From Flavobacterium sp. LHD-80 (GTDB lineage Bacteria; Bacteroidota; Bacteroidia; Flavobacteriales; Flavobacteriaceae), in NCBI RefSeq assembly GCF_030929605.1, contig NZ_JAVFVS010000008.1, positions 248,001 through 312,000 on the forward strand: a DNA stretch of 64,000 nucleotides, written 5' to 3'. Position numbers and translations under genes: made by a program. This document shows positions 8,297-16,668 of this stretch, piece by piece; the stretch's first letter is position 1, and each line of letters opens with the position of its first letter. The notes beneath the pieces are model-generated. The model did no database searches. It had not been told where the DNA came from and worked only from the letters and a program-made list of their open reading frames with translations.

Positions 8297-9637
8297 ATGA
8301 ACAGGATTTTAATTAAAAATGCTAAAATTGTAAACGAAGGGTCAATTTTTGAAGGTGATGTTTTGATTGAAAATGACTTAATTGTTGAAGTTTCAGACAG
8401 CATCAGCCTAAAAACTTCTGACTGCAAAGTGATCGATGCCGAAGGAAATTATTTAATTCCGGGCGCAATTGATGATCAAGTGCATTTTAGAGAACCGGGT
8501 TTAACGCACAAGGGCGATATAGAATCAGAATCGAGAGCGGCTGTTGCGGGAGGAATTACCTCTTTTATTGAACAGCCAAATACAGTTCCGAATGCAGTTA
8601 CGCAAGAAATATTAGAAGAAAAATATCAAATTGCTTCTCAAAAATCATATGCGAATTATTCGTTTATGATGGGAGCGACAAACGATAATTTGGAAGAAGT
8701 TTTAAAAACAAATCCAAAAAATGTTGCCGGAATTAAGATTTTCCTAGGTTCGTCTACTGGAAATATGTTGGTTGACAGAGAAGAGACTTTAGAGAAGATT
8801 TTTTCAAGTACGCCAATGTTAATTGCAGTTCATTGCGAAGATGAAACTACAATTCAAAATAATCTTGCGAAATTTAAAGAAGAATATGGTGAAGATGTTC
8901 CAGTGACGGCGCATCACTTAATACGTAGCGCCGAAGCTTGTTATATTTCGTCTTCAAAAGCTGTGGCTTTAGCGAAAAGAACTGGGGCAAGATTGCATAT
9001 TTTTCACCTTTCAACGGCAAAAGAAATGGAATTATTTACCAATAAAATTCCGTTAGAAGATAAAAAAATTACTGCTGAGGTTTGTGTTCACCACCTTTGG
9101 TTTACAGATGAAGATTATAAAACAAAAGGGAATTTCATAAAATGGAATCCAGCTGTTAAAACGGCTGAAGATCGTGCTGAACTTTGGAAAGCTTTGAATG
9201 ACGGACGAATTGATGTTATTGCAACAGATCATGCGCCACATACAAAAGAAGAAAAGCAGCAATCGTATTTGAAAGCGCCTTCTGGAGGTCCGCTTGTACA
9301 GCATGCGGTTGTGGCAATGTTTGAAGCGCATCATCAAGGGAAAATTAGCGTGGAGAAAATTGTGGAGAAAATGTGCCACAATCCAGCTAAAATTTTCAAA
9401 ATCGAAAAAAGAGGTTTTATTAAGGAAGGTTATTATGCCGATTTAGTAATTGTAAATCCAAGTTTGCCTTGGAGCGTAAACTCTGATAATATTTTATACA
9501 AATGCGGTTGGTCTCCTTTTGAAAATATGGCTTTTAAATCGAGAATTACACACACTTTTGTGAACGGAGAAATGGTTTACAACAATTTCAAAGTTAAAGA
9601 TATACGCGCCGGAAAAAGATTATTGTTTGATAGATAA
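8297..9637 (+). CDS. pyrC: Dihydroorotase, type I
   Basis: Third step of pyrimidine biosynthesis: cyclises carbamoyl-aspartate to dihydroorotate. The 446-residue amidohydrolase has the DxxxHFREPG signature, the IEQPNTVPN substrate loop, HCED and FHLST zinc-ligand segments and ATDHAPH near residue 314. The usual HxH metal pair reads QVH (Gln61, His63), so the first zinc histidine is replaced; I recall the same in Bacteroidetes homologues, so it is probably a clade trait, not a defect. It sits between the mannosyltransferase and the DUF4296 gene. Confidence 0.92.
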   Translation: MNRILIKNAKIVNEGSIFEGDVLIENDLIVEVSDSISLKTSDCKVIDAEGNYLIPGAIDDQVHFREPGLTHKGDIESESRAAVAGGITSFIEQPNTVPNAVTQEILEEKYQIASQKSYANYSFMMGATNDNLEEVLKTNPKNVAGIKIFLGSSTGNMLVDREETLEKIFSSTPMLIAVHCEDETTIQNNLAKFKEEYGEDVPVTAHHLIRSAEACYISSSKAVALAKRTGARLHIFHLSTAKEMELFTNKIPLEDKKITAEVCVHHLWFTDEDYKTKGNFIKWNPAVKTAEDRAELWKALNDGRIDVIATDHAPHTKEEKQQSYLKAPSGGPLVQHAVVAMFEAHHQGKISVEKIVEKMCHNPAKIFKIEKRGFIKEGYYADLVIVNPSLPWSVNSDNILYKCGWSPFENMAFKSRITHTFVNGEMVYNNFKVKDIRAGKRLLFDR

Positions 9638-9646
9638 AAAGCTGAA

Positions 9647-10114
9647 ATGAAGAATTTTGTATTTATAATATTGGTTTTGTTTCTTTCTGTAAGCTGTAAA
9701 AAGGAACTTGTAAAAGAGCCAAAAGGACTTATTGAAAGAGGAAAAATGATTGATATTATGTATGATCTTTCTATTTTGGAAGCAATGAAATATCAAAATC
9801 CGCTGTCTTTAGACTCGGTTGAATCAGATCCGAAGAAGTTTATTTATAAAAAATATAAAGTAGATAGCCTTCAATTTGCGCAAAGCAATATTTATTATGC
9901 TGCAGATTATGAAACGTATAAAGATATGTTTGATGAATTGGGCAAAAGATTGGCGGTGCAACAGAGAGCTACAGATTCACTAGTTAAGATAGATGATAAA
10001 AAGGCGGCAAAAGCGGCTAAAAAGAAAGTAGCTGAAACTAAAGATTCAATAAAAAGTTCCTCTAATCCTGCTAGCGCTAGTCCGCAGAGCAGACAAAAAC
10101 TTTTAGACCAATAA
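9647..10114 (+). CDS. DUF4296 lipoprotein
   Basis: A 155-residue lipoprotein with a lipobox ending at Cys17 (LSVSC), so likely outer-membrane anchored. The middle contains GKMIDIMYDLSILEAM, which I associate with DUF4296, and the C-terminal 45 residues are Lys/Ala/Ser-rich and probably disordered. Function unknown. It starts 10 bases after pyrC. Its TAA (10112-10114) abuts the stop codon of the converging epimerase gene with no base between, so there is no room for an intergenic terminator. Confidence 0.8.
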   Translation: MKNFVFIILVLFLSVSCKKELVKEPKGLIERGKMIDIMYDLSILEAMKYQNPLSLDSVESDPKKFIYKKYKVDSLQFAQSNIYYAADYETYKDMFDELGKRLAVQQRATDSLVKIDDKKAAKAAKKKVAETKDSIKSSSNPASASPQSRQKLLDQ

Positions 10115-11116
10115 TTAGCGTTTTGCAATATTTATAATGTACTCATGTACATCTTGAAAAACCGTTCCTAGAGCGGTTTTTATTTTTTCATTAGAATACA
10201 AATCTTTCGAATAAGATGATTTTGCTGTTGCTTTAGTCAAGCGTCTTTTTTGAAAGAATAGAGTCGAAAAAACAGCATCGGCCATCCAAAGAAAATTCAT
10301 AAAAAACGGTTTTGCATGAATGCTTGGCTTTTTGACTTTTAAAACTGTTGCAATGGTATCTAGAATATCTTTAAAAACTACATTTTCTGCAATTAAAGTA
10401 AAACGTTCGTTTTTGATATCACTTTTCATTAATTGAAATGCGATTTTTACAACATCATCAACAGTAATAAAACCGGTGCTTCCGAGTGTGTAAAACGGGA
10501 GTCCGTTTGCGACTTTTACATATAATTCGGCGCTTCCTTGCTGAATACTTTTTGTTTTCGGAATTGGTCCTAAAATTACGCCTGGATTTACAATTACAAT
10601 ATCCAAGCCTTCCTGAACGGCGCGCCAAACTTCCATTTCGGCACCATATTTAGAAATGGCATAATCGCTATGAGGTTTTTCAGGATTCCAGTCGGTTTCT
10701 TCAGTGATATAGGTTTCGTGTGCGGCTAAATCGCCTAACGCTGCAATGGAGCTTACAAAACAGAATTTTTTTATGCTGCGCGCAATCGAAAAGTTGACCA
10801 TATTGGCTGTTCCTTCAATATTTGTTTTTCGTAGTGCGTCTTCATCTTTAGGATCAAAAGAAATTAATGCCGCGCAATGGTAAACATAGTCAATGTTGTC
10901 GAAAGCAATTTCTAGGGAAGGAACATCTAAAATATCGGCCTCAAGCCATTCTATTTTATTAAATAAATCATCTTTTTGATAAAGCTCAAAAACCGATTTT
11001 GTTTTTTCAATGTTGTTTTGACTGCGGTAAATTGCCCGAACATTTTCTCCATTTTCAATTAAATGAAGTAATAAATGTGAGCCTACTAAACCTGTTCCTC
11101 CAGTTACTAATACCAT
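10115..11116 (-). CDS. NAD-dependent epimerase/dehydratase (short-chain dehydrogenase superfamily)
   Basis: A 333-residue Rossmann protein with the NAD(P)-binding GGTGLVGSH motif at residues 6-14 and the catalytic YAISK (Tyr-x-x-x-Lys) around residue 150; an SSIAAL segment supplies the serine. It belongs to the extended SDR group that acts on nucleotide sugars or dihydroflavonol-like substrates; the substrate is not evident. It faces the DUF4296 gene end to end. The upstream -7-like TATATTTA lies just 4 bases before the ATG, suggesting a leaderless transcript. Confidence 0.85.
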   Translation of the reverse strand: MVLVTGGTGLVGSHLLLHLIENGENVRAIYRSQNNIEKTKSVFELYQKDDLFNKIEWLEADILDVPSLEIAFDNIDYVYHCAALISFDPKDEDALRKTNIEGTANMVNFSIARSIKKFCFVSSIAALGDLAAHETYITEETDWNPEKPHSDYAISKYGAEMEVWRAVQEGLDIVIVNPGVILGPIPKTKSIQQGSAELYVKVANGLPFYTLGSTGFITVDDVVKIAFQLMKSDIKNERFTLIAENVVFKDILDTIATVLKVKKPSIHAKPFFMNFLWMADAVFSTLFFQKRRLTKATAKSSYSKDLYSNEKIKTALGTVFQDVHEYIINIAKR

Positions 11117-11212
11117 TTTGTAAATATAAGTTTTTGGTTGGAAGGTGCAAAGTGACAGAGGGACAAAGTTGCAAAGGTTTTTTGGTTTTATTTGAAGTTT
11201 GAATGGAAATAA

Positions 11213-11256
11213 AAAATGCTTTCAAAATATTGTTTTAAATATTCTGAAAGCATTTT
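11213..11256 (-). terminator. Terminator of the outer-membrane protein gene
   Basis: AAAATGCTTTC (11213-11223) pairs with GAAAGCATTTT (11246-11256); the A run at 11211-11216 gives the U tail in the minus-strand transcript ending at 11274. Confidence 0.8.
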
Positions 11257-11273
11257 CGATATAATAAAATTAT

Positions 11274-12506
11274 TTAGAAAACAATATATGACACAAGTAA
11301 ATCTACATTGCTGAAATTTGTAGAATATGGCATGTAGTTGTTTAATAGGTTTTTAGATGTGTTGTATCTGATTTCGGTACTTATTTTTTTATAATTGTAG
11401 CCAAGACCAAAAGCAAAGTTGCCTTGCGCTTTTCCGTCTAAATTTATATGTTGAGATTCATAAGTAAATTTTCCACCAAGAGTAGCAACATAAGCTGCGT
11501 TTACGAAGATTTTTGAATTTTGGTTTAAAAAGAAATAATGACGCACACCTATAGGAAGGCTAAAACCTGAGTATTTTACTGTAGAAGGATGTTCAATATG
11601 TTTGGCGTCGTTAATACTATATAAAACACCATATTCTTGACTGTCTTCATATTTTTGATAATACAATCCTAGAAATACTCCCCATTTGTTTTTGTTGAAA
11701 GGGAAAATATATTCTCCTTCAATACCAACAGTTGGTTGTACTTTGGTTTCGTACTTTGCATTTTGAAATCCAGCACTTTCTGCTCCATCCACTGTTAGAG
11801 AAGTTAAACTCGCTCCAGCTGCTACTTTTAGGGCAAAAAATCCTTTGTCTTTTGTGTTTATAGTTTTTTCAATCGTAGCGGCATCAGCGTTGTTGTACTT
11901 TAAAAAATACTTAACTAGCGGTTCTGTTTTGTATGTAAGCCTTTTTATTTCACTTTCGCTGGTATTTTCGTTTTTTACGTTGTTGAATAACTGTTGCTTG
12001 AAATAATTGTTTTCTTCTGTTGTTCTGGCTCCAGTTTTATTATCAACGGCAAGATATTCTTTAAAAACAAGCTGCTCTGTCGGTACATTAGCTGTCTCAT
12101 AAAAAAATCTTGTCATGTCTTTGGTAAGATAATAGTATAAATTTGCTTTTCCTTGCACTAATACTTTTAAAAAGACAGTTTCCTCTTTCCATTCAGGGTT
12201 TTTTGTAGTTGAGATGTTCTCTAATCGATTGTCTGACATGTCAATTTTTACAGTTGCTTTTTTAAATGTTGCGCCGTTTTCAACGCCAAATTCTTTTACA
12301 GTTGCAAGAGTTTCTGTTTTAATATCAGTGTCGTCTATTGAAATTTTGTATTTGAAGTCGACAGGGTTGTTGTACCAGTCAATATTTTTAATGAAACATT
12401 CTGTTTTTGTTCCATTGTTTGAAATAAAGTAACCTTTCTCGAAAGAGATTTGAGCATTAACTGCCGAGAAACAAAGAAATAATGTTAATAGTAAATATTT
12501 TTTCAT
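11274..12506 (-). CDS. Secreted protein with C-terminal outer-membrane beta-barrel domain
   Basis: A 410-residue protein with signal peptide (cleavage after VNAQ, about residue 19). The first 220 residues form a mixed domain with several charged stretches; the last 190 residues alternate hydrophobic and polar residues and end in an aromatic-rich strand (VDLLVSYIVF), the usual pattern of an outer-membrane beta-barrel. No specific family is recognised. It stands alone with its own terminator and a -7-like TATTTTCG upstream (12530-12523). Confidence 0.7.
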   Translation of the reverse strand: MKKYLLLTLFLCFSAVNAQISFEKGYFISNNGTKTECFIKNIDWYNNPVDFKYKISIDDTDIKTETLATVKEFGVENGATFKKATVKIDMSDNRLENISTTKNPEWKEETVFLKVLVQGKANLYYYLTKDMTRFFYETANVPTEQLVFKEYLAVDNKTGARTTEENNYFKQQLFNNVKNENTSESEIKRLTYKTEPLVKYFLKYNNADAATIEKTINTKDKGFFALKVAAGASLTSLTVDGAESAGFQNAKYETKVQPTVGIEGEYIFPFNKNKWGVFLGLYYQKYEDSQEYGVLYSINDAKHIEHPSTVKYSGFSLPIGVRHYFFLNQNSKIFVNAAYVATLGGKFTYESQHINLDGKAQGNFAFGLGYNYKKISTEIRYNTSKNLLNNYMPYSTNFSNVDLLVSYIVF

Positions 12507-12649
12507 AAAAGGGGGGTTTGGTTGCCGAAAATAGATAAAATAGATTGTGTTTTTTTACGGGTTTCCACATTTTTCTTTTTTTTGAGGTTAAAAATTTCTA
12601 AGGTTCGAGTTTTCTTTGCTTTTTATTGTATCTGATTTAGTGTTGCTTT

Positions 12650-12680
12650 TTGATATTGCCAATGCCATTGATTATATTTG
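12650..12680 (+). promoter_or_regulatory. Promoter of tyrS
   Basis: TTG at 12650-12652, 20 bases, then a perfect TATATTTG at 12673-12680. This fits the Bacteroidota sigma-A consensus (TTG near -33, TAnnTTTG near -7). The ATG follows 19 bases later. Confidence 0.7.
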
Positions 12681-12698
12681 CGCAAAATATTATTAAAA

Positions 12699-13994
12699 AT
12701 GAAGAATCTAGTTGAAGAATTAAAGTGGCGCGGTTTGTACCATGATAGCATGCCAGGAACGGAAGAACAATTGCTAAAAGAGGTGACATCGGCTTATATT
12801 GGTTTTGATCCAACGGCAGATTCACTGCATATAGGCAGTATGGTTCAGATTATTTTATTGGTTCATTTAAAGAATTTTGGTCATCAGCCAATTGCTCTTG
12901 TGGGCGGCGCGACCGGAATGATTGGTGATCCTTCTGGAAAATCTGACGAAAGAAATCTGTTGAACGAAGAAACTTTAGCTAAAAATGTTGCCGGAATTAA
13001 AAGTGTTCTGTCTCGTTTCTTAGACTTTAATTCAAAAGAAGCAAATTCTCCAATTATGGTAAACAACTATGACTGGATGAAAGAGTTTTCGTTTATTGAT
13101 TTTGCTCGTGAAGTTGGAAAACGTATCACAGTAAATTACATGATGGCGAAAGACTCTGTGAAGAAAAGATTGAGCGGAGAAGGTGAAGGAATGTCTTTTA
13201 CGGAGTTCACGTACCAATTAATTCAGGGATACGATTTTTATCATTTATATAAAAACAATAACTGCCTTTTGCAAATGGGAGGTTCTGACCAATGGGGAAA
13301 TATCACCACGGGTACAGAATTAGTACGCAGAATGGGCGGAGAAAATGCAAAAGCTTTTGCTTTGACTACGCCATTGATCACAAAAGCAGACGGATCTAAA
13401 TTCGGGAAATCTGAAGGAGGAAATGTTTGGTTGGATGCTGATAAAACTTCTGTTTACAAATTTTACCAGTTTTGGGTAAATGCTACAGATGCAGATGCAG
13501 AGAAATATATCAAAATCTTTACTTTTTTAGATAGAGAAACAATCGACGGATTAATTGCAGAGCACCAAGCAGCAGCGCATTTAAGAATTCTTCAAAAGAA
13601 ATTAGCTGAAGAAATTACCATTTTTGTTCACAGTAAAGAAGAATTAGAAAAAGCAATTCAGGCTTCGAATATTTTATTTGGAAACTCAACTTCTGAGGAT
13701 TTAAAAAAATTAGACGAAGCGACTTTTTTAGAGGTTTTTGACGGAGTTCCACAAGCAGAAATCGCAAAAGCAGATTTAGAAAACGGTTTGGATATAATTT
13801 CTGTTTTAAACGAAAAAACTGGTTTCTTCAAATCTAACGGAGAAGCGAGAAGAGCTTTGACAGCAAATTCAATTTCTGTAAACAGAGAGAAAATCAAAGA
13901 AGATTTTGTTTTGACTGCAAATGATTTGATCAATAATCAGTTTGTATTATTACAAAGCGGAAAGAAAAATTATTTTGTGATTAGAGTAAAATAA
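12699..13994 (+). CDS. tyrS: Tyrosyl-tRNA synthetase
   Basis: A 431-residue class I synthetase charging tRNA-Tyr. HIGSM at residues 44-48 replaces the HIGH motif, the tyrosine-binding region includes QGYDFYHLY and [10 protein letters not shown] (about 176-201), the KMSKS equivalent is KFGKS at 234-238, and an S4 RNA-binding domain occupies the last 70 residues ([19 protein letters not shown]). The ATG at 12699 is chosen because it begins the conserved N-terminus ([12 protein letters not shown]) and lies just after a good promoter; an in-frame alternative sits 7 codons upstream. Confidence 0.96.
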   Translation: MKNLVEELKWRGLYHDSMPGTEEQLLKEVTSAYIGFDPTADSLHIGSMVQIILLVHLKNFGHQPIALVGGATGMIGDPSGKSDERNLLNEETLAKNVAGIKSVLSRFLDFNSKEANSPIMVNNYDWMKEFSFIDFAREVGKRITVNYMMAKDSVKKRLSGEGEGMSFTEFTYQLIQGYDFYHLYKNNNCLLQMGGSDQWGNITTGTELVRRMGGENAKAFALTTPLITKADGSKFGKSEGGNVWLDADKTSVYKFYQFWVNATDADAEKYIKIFTFLDRETIDGLIAEHQAAAHLRILQKKLAEEITIFVHSKEELEKAIQASNILFGNSTSEDLKKLDEATFLEVFDGVPQAEIAKADLENGLDIISVLNEKTGFFKSNGEARRALTANSISVNREKIKEDFVLTANDLINNQFVLLQSGKKNYFVIRVK

Positions 13995-14024
13995 TCATAA
14001 CTTTACTTGAATACAATTTAGATC

Positions 14025-14231
14025 ATGAAAACACAATTTATAACAGATGATAAAGGAAATAGAACCGCGGTTTTATTGCCAATAAAGCAGTACAATAAGC
14101 TTCTGGAAAAATTAGAGGATTTAGAAGATGTAAAATTGTATGATGAAGCTAAGAGAAATGATGATGGTTTTAGAATTTCTATAGATGACGCTTTCAAAAT
14201 TATTGAAGAAAAGCGAAAACTAGCGAAATAA
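14025..14231 (+). CDS. Type II antitoxin, RelB/Phd-like
   Basis: A 68-residue protein with the N-terminal beta-strand pattern of Phd/YefM-like or RelB-like antitoxins (RTAVLLPIKQYNKLLEKLED) and a charged C-terminal helix (SIDDAFKIIEEKRK) that would wrap the toxin. It ends in TAATG, sharing one base with the toxin start, the classical coupled layout. It should neutralise the downstream toxin and autorepress the operon, but no clear operator was found upstream. Confidence 0.85.
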   Translation: MKTQFITDDKGNRTAVLLPIKQYNKLLEKLEDLEDVKLYDEAKRNDDGFRISIDDAFKIIEEKRKLAK

Positions 14232-14485
14232 TGATCTATAATATTGAATTTAGGAATAAGGTTTTAAAAGTTTTAATTAAAATCAATGAGCCTTATTACT
14301 CAGCTATTAAAAAGCATATTTATGATTTAGCTGAAAATCCTAGACCCAAAGGGTATAAAAAACTAAAAGGCCGACCTGGTTATAGAATTAGAGTAGGAGA
14401 TTATAGAGTAATTTATGAAATATTTGATGATGTTCTTTTGATAGATGTTATTGATTTAGGACATCGAAAAGATATTTATGAATAG
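14231..14485 (+). CDS. Type II toxin, RelE/ParE family
   Basis: An 84-residue basic protein with the RelE fold pattern: helix-rich N-terminus, then KKLKGRPGYRIRVGDYRVIYEI with the conserved GYRIRVGDYRV core (residues about 50-61) and the C-terminal strand LIDVIDLGHRKDIY with Arg and His near the end, as in mRNA-cleaving RelE members. Start overlaps the antitoxin stop. The target (ribosome-dependent mRNA cleavage versus gyrase) cannot be settled, but the GHRKDIY ending favours the RelE branch. Confidence 0.88.
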   Translation: MIYNIEFRNKVLKVLIKINEPYYSAIKKHIYDLAENPRPKGYKKLKGRPGYRIRVGDYRVIYEIFDDVLLIDVIDLGHRKDIYE

Positions 14486-14557
14486 ATAGGTTTAATTGTT
14501 TAATCGAGTTTGATGCCGATTTAACGATTTCAACAAATCAACGATTAAACAACAATA

Positions 14558-14602
14558 TATCAAAACGTCCCAATAGCTTGAAAGAGTTGTTGGGATTTTT
14601 TT
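14558..14602. repeat. Partial duplicate of the luxE-like gene 3' end
   Basis: About 40 bases (TATCAAAACGTCCC through GAGTTGTTGGGAT) match 15105-15150, the 3' coding end of the LuxE-like gene, at roughly nine positions in ten. Both copies are close to ACGATTAA words. The small membrane-protein gene at 14670-15017 lies between the two copies. Confidence 0.75.
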
Positions 14603-14669
14603 ATTTTGAGAGCAAATAAAATCGAATGTTTTTTTAGTAAGTTTATTACCTAACTAAAACAACAAACCT

Positions 14670-15017
14670 ATGATTGGAATTTTATTTATTTACTGGATTT
14701 GGAAAGCATTTGCCGATTTAGCCGAAGAATATGGCAAAAATAAATGGCTCTATTTTTTTATTGGGATTGGGTCTTATTACGGAGGGACAATTATTTCTGG
14801 ATTTATTTTAGGAATTTGTTTAGCCCTTCTTGGTGATCCAGGTGCTGTAGATGAAAACGCTTTAAATGTAGGGTGGAATTTGTTCTTTATGCTTTGCGGC
14901 GGTTTATCTTGTTACGGAATTTACAGACTTTTAGAATATAAAGGAGAAAAAGAAAGAGAGTTATTAAAAGAAGACAGTATAGATAATATTGGAATAAATA
15001 ATGAAAATCAAGGGTAA
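14670..15017 (+). CDS. Small membrane protein of unknown function
   Basis: A 115-residue protein with three likely membrane helices (about residues 1-18, 27-52 and 68-86) and an acidic, glutamate-rich soluble tail. I recognise no family. The GG-x-I and GxxxG-like spacing in helix two (GSYYGGTIISGF) may mediate packing. It is isolated between the toxin-antitoxin pair and the converging LuxE-like gene and is framed by the two copies of the luxE 3' sequence, which suggests the segment arrived or was rearranged locally. Confidence 0.6.
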   Translation: MIGILFIYWIWKAFADLAEEYGKNKWLYFFIGIGSYYGGTIISGFILGICLALLGDPGAVDENALNVGWNLFFMLCGGLSCYGIYRLLEYKGEKERELLKEDSIDNIGINNENQG

Positions 15018-15066
15018 TTGGAGCTTTAGATTTATCCCGATTAAACAAATAAACGATTAACCGGTT

Positions 15067-16047
15067 TTAAAGAACCATTAAATTACATCCACGAATATCA
15101 GAATTATCAAAACGTCCCAATACCTCAAAAGAGTTGTTGGGATATTTTTTGCCTAAATCTTGCGTTGCAATAAAAGAGCAAGAATTGATATTAGCTAAAT
15201 CAATAACATTGATGCCACCTGTTTTTCCATCGTTTACATAAGTTAGGGCATCTTCTGGATCGCGCACTAAAATGTTCATCCATGAAGGACATTCAAAAAT
15301 GCCGTCTCCCAGTGAATAGGCTTGCGCCAAAAGCTCAGTCATTCCATATTCTGAATGAATGGATGCAACGCCAAAACCTTTGCAGAGCAATTCATGAAGT
15401 TCTTCACGAATCATTTCTTTTCGTTTTCCTTTCATTCCTCCAGTTTCCATTATAATGGTATTTTGAAGCTGGAATTGATGTTTTTCAATCAAATCTAATA
15501 AAGCATAAGTGACGCCAATTAAAATCACATTTTGACCTGATTCATCAAGTTCAGTAAGTTTTTTAATTAAGTCCTCATGATTGTGTAAATAAAATCCGCT
15601 TTCAGGCTGATTGGAGAGCTTTATTAGATCTTCGACCATATAAATCAACGAAGAGCCGTCACGTTCTAAATAAGACGGCAAAAGGGCTAAAACAACATAA
15701 TCTTCGATATTTCCATAAAACTGCGAAAATCCTTGACGATAACTTTCTTCATAAAGCGAAACATCAGTAACTAAATGTCGGCTTGTAACCATTCCGGTTG
15801 TGCCACTGCTGGTAAAAGTAACTTGAGGGAAATCAGTGTTTGAAATAACTTCGTGAGATTTGAAAAACTGAATAGGTAAAAATGGAATCTGTTTCAGTGA
15901 TTTTACCTCTTGCGGATTCACTTTTAGAAAATCACAAAAATCACGATATACTTTATTGTTTTCGTGCTGAAAACGAAACGCTTTTAATGCTATTTTTTCA
16001 AATTGTTTCTGACTCGAAATGGTAAATATATCGCTGGCTGTGATCAA
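15067..16047 (-). CDS. LuxE-like acyl-protein synthetase family protein
   Basis: About 326 residues of the LuxE/acyl-protein synthetase family within the adenylate-forming superfamily: the TSSGTTGM phosphate-binding-like loop near residue 88 and a C-terminal LGRFDNSDIRGCNL. In luminous bacteria LuxE activates fatty acids; in flavobacteria homologues occur without lux genes and the substrate is unknown, possibly an acyl or aryl acid. I place the start at the TTG of 16047 (MITASDIF). The upstream TTG at 16062 falls inside a perfect -7 element and cannot be in the mRNA. No ATG is available. Confidence 0.8.
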   Translation of the reverse strand: MITASDIFTISSQKQFEKIALKAFRFQHENNKVYRDFCDFLKVNPQEVKSLKQIPFLPIQFFKSHEVISNTDFPQVTFTSSGTTGMVTSRHLVTDVSLYEESYRQGFSQFYGNIEDYVVLALLPSYLERDGSSLIYMVEDLIKLSNQPESGFYLHNHEDLIKKLTELDESGQNVILIGVTYALLDLIEKHQFQLQNTIIMETGGMKGKRKEMIREELHELLCKGFGVASIHSEYGMTELLAQAYSLGDGIFECPSWMNILVRDPEDALTYVNDGKTGGINVIDLANINSCSFIATQDLGKKYPNNSFEVLGRFDNSDIRGCNLMVL

Positions 16048-16059
16048 AACTTTTTTTTG

Positions 16060-16067
16060 CAAAGATA
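16060..16067 (-). promoter_or_regulatory. -7 element of the LuxE-like gene
   Basis: TATCTTTG on the minus strand. Its position fixes the translational start downstream at 16047. Confidence 0.6.
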
Positions 16068-16083
16068 TTTATTTTTTAGTGTT

Positions 16084-16179
16084 CAGTGTTCAGTTTTTTA
16101 GTGTTCAGTTTCAGTATTTGGTTTTTGCCAAAGTTTATATGGATGATAACGAGACTGAACACTAAAAAACTGAACACTG
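16084..16179. repeat. 26-bp perfect inverted repeat of GTTCAGT words
   Basis: Arms 16084-16109 and 16154-16179 are exact inverted complements built from repeated GTGTTCAGT words, with 44 bases between them. A closely related 31-bp pair lies at 34307-34518, and a single arm-like string is found inside leuS at 349-380. Confidence 0.9.
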
Positions 16180-16186
16180 TAAATTA

Positions 16187-16212
16187 AAAAAAGCTCCAAA
16201 AGGAGCTTTTCT
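16187..16212 (-). terminator. Terminator of the small type IX substrate gene
   Basis: AAAAGCTCC (about 16189-16197) pairs with GGAGCTTTT (16202-16210) around a 4-base loop; the A run before it yields a U tail on the minus strand. Confidence 0.85.
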
Positions 16213-16219
16213 CTATATT

Positions 16220-16558
16220 TTACCGAATAATGAGCTTTCGGGTTGCTGATGCATTTTCTTCACTTATTTTGATGATATAAACGCCGGGAACTAAATCTGA
16301 AACGTTTAACTCTTTTGACGTGATATGCGTTTGAAGCACTTTCTTTCCAAGGAGATCAAAAACGATAATTTCTTTCTCTAAATCATTTTTAGATGAAATA
16401 TATACTTTCCCGTTAGTCACTGGGTTAGGGTACAAGCTTAGTCCCTCAATAGTAGTTGACTCTTGAGTTTTTGGTAATTGTTTACTGTCTTGTGCTGAGA
16501 CACTTACAGTAAAGAAAAAAGCCAATAAGAATGTAATATAAAAGTAGTTTTTTGCCAT
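16220..16558 (-). CDS. Minimal secreted protein with type IX (type A) sorting domain
   Basis: A 112-residue protein made of a signal peptide (to about residue 23, VSAQ), a 15-residue polar linker and a type A Por secretion C-terminal sorting domain: LYPNPVTNGKVYI, IIVFDLLGKKVLQ, LVPGVYIIKI and the basic end RKLIIR. There is no cargo domain. It would cross the inner membrane by Sec and the outer membrane by the type IX system, with the domain cleaved or anchored. Either a degenerate relic of a larger protein or a peptide whose linker is the product. Confidence 0.82.
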   Translation of the reverse strand: MAKNYFYITFLLAFFFTVSVSAQDSKQLPKTQESTTIEGLSLYPNPVTNGKVYISSKNDLEKEIIVFDLLGKKVLQTHITSKELNVSDLVPGVYIIKISEENASATRKLIIR

Positions 16559-16613
16559 CGCGTTTATTTGATACGTAAATATACAAAAAAAATTACAAAA
16601 ATTACGCCAAAAA

Positions 16614-16641
16614 AAAACATCCTAAATATTTAGGATGTTTT
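16614..16641 (-). terminator. Loopless palindrome terminator of the surface lipoprotein gene
   Basis: A perfect 28-base palindrome centred on AAATATTT (AAAACATCC arms) lies just after the lipoprotein stop in transcript order and is followed by A-rich plus-strand sequence. Confidence 0.75.
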
Positions 16642-16668
16642 TAACAAATTTTATATTTGATAGAAAAA

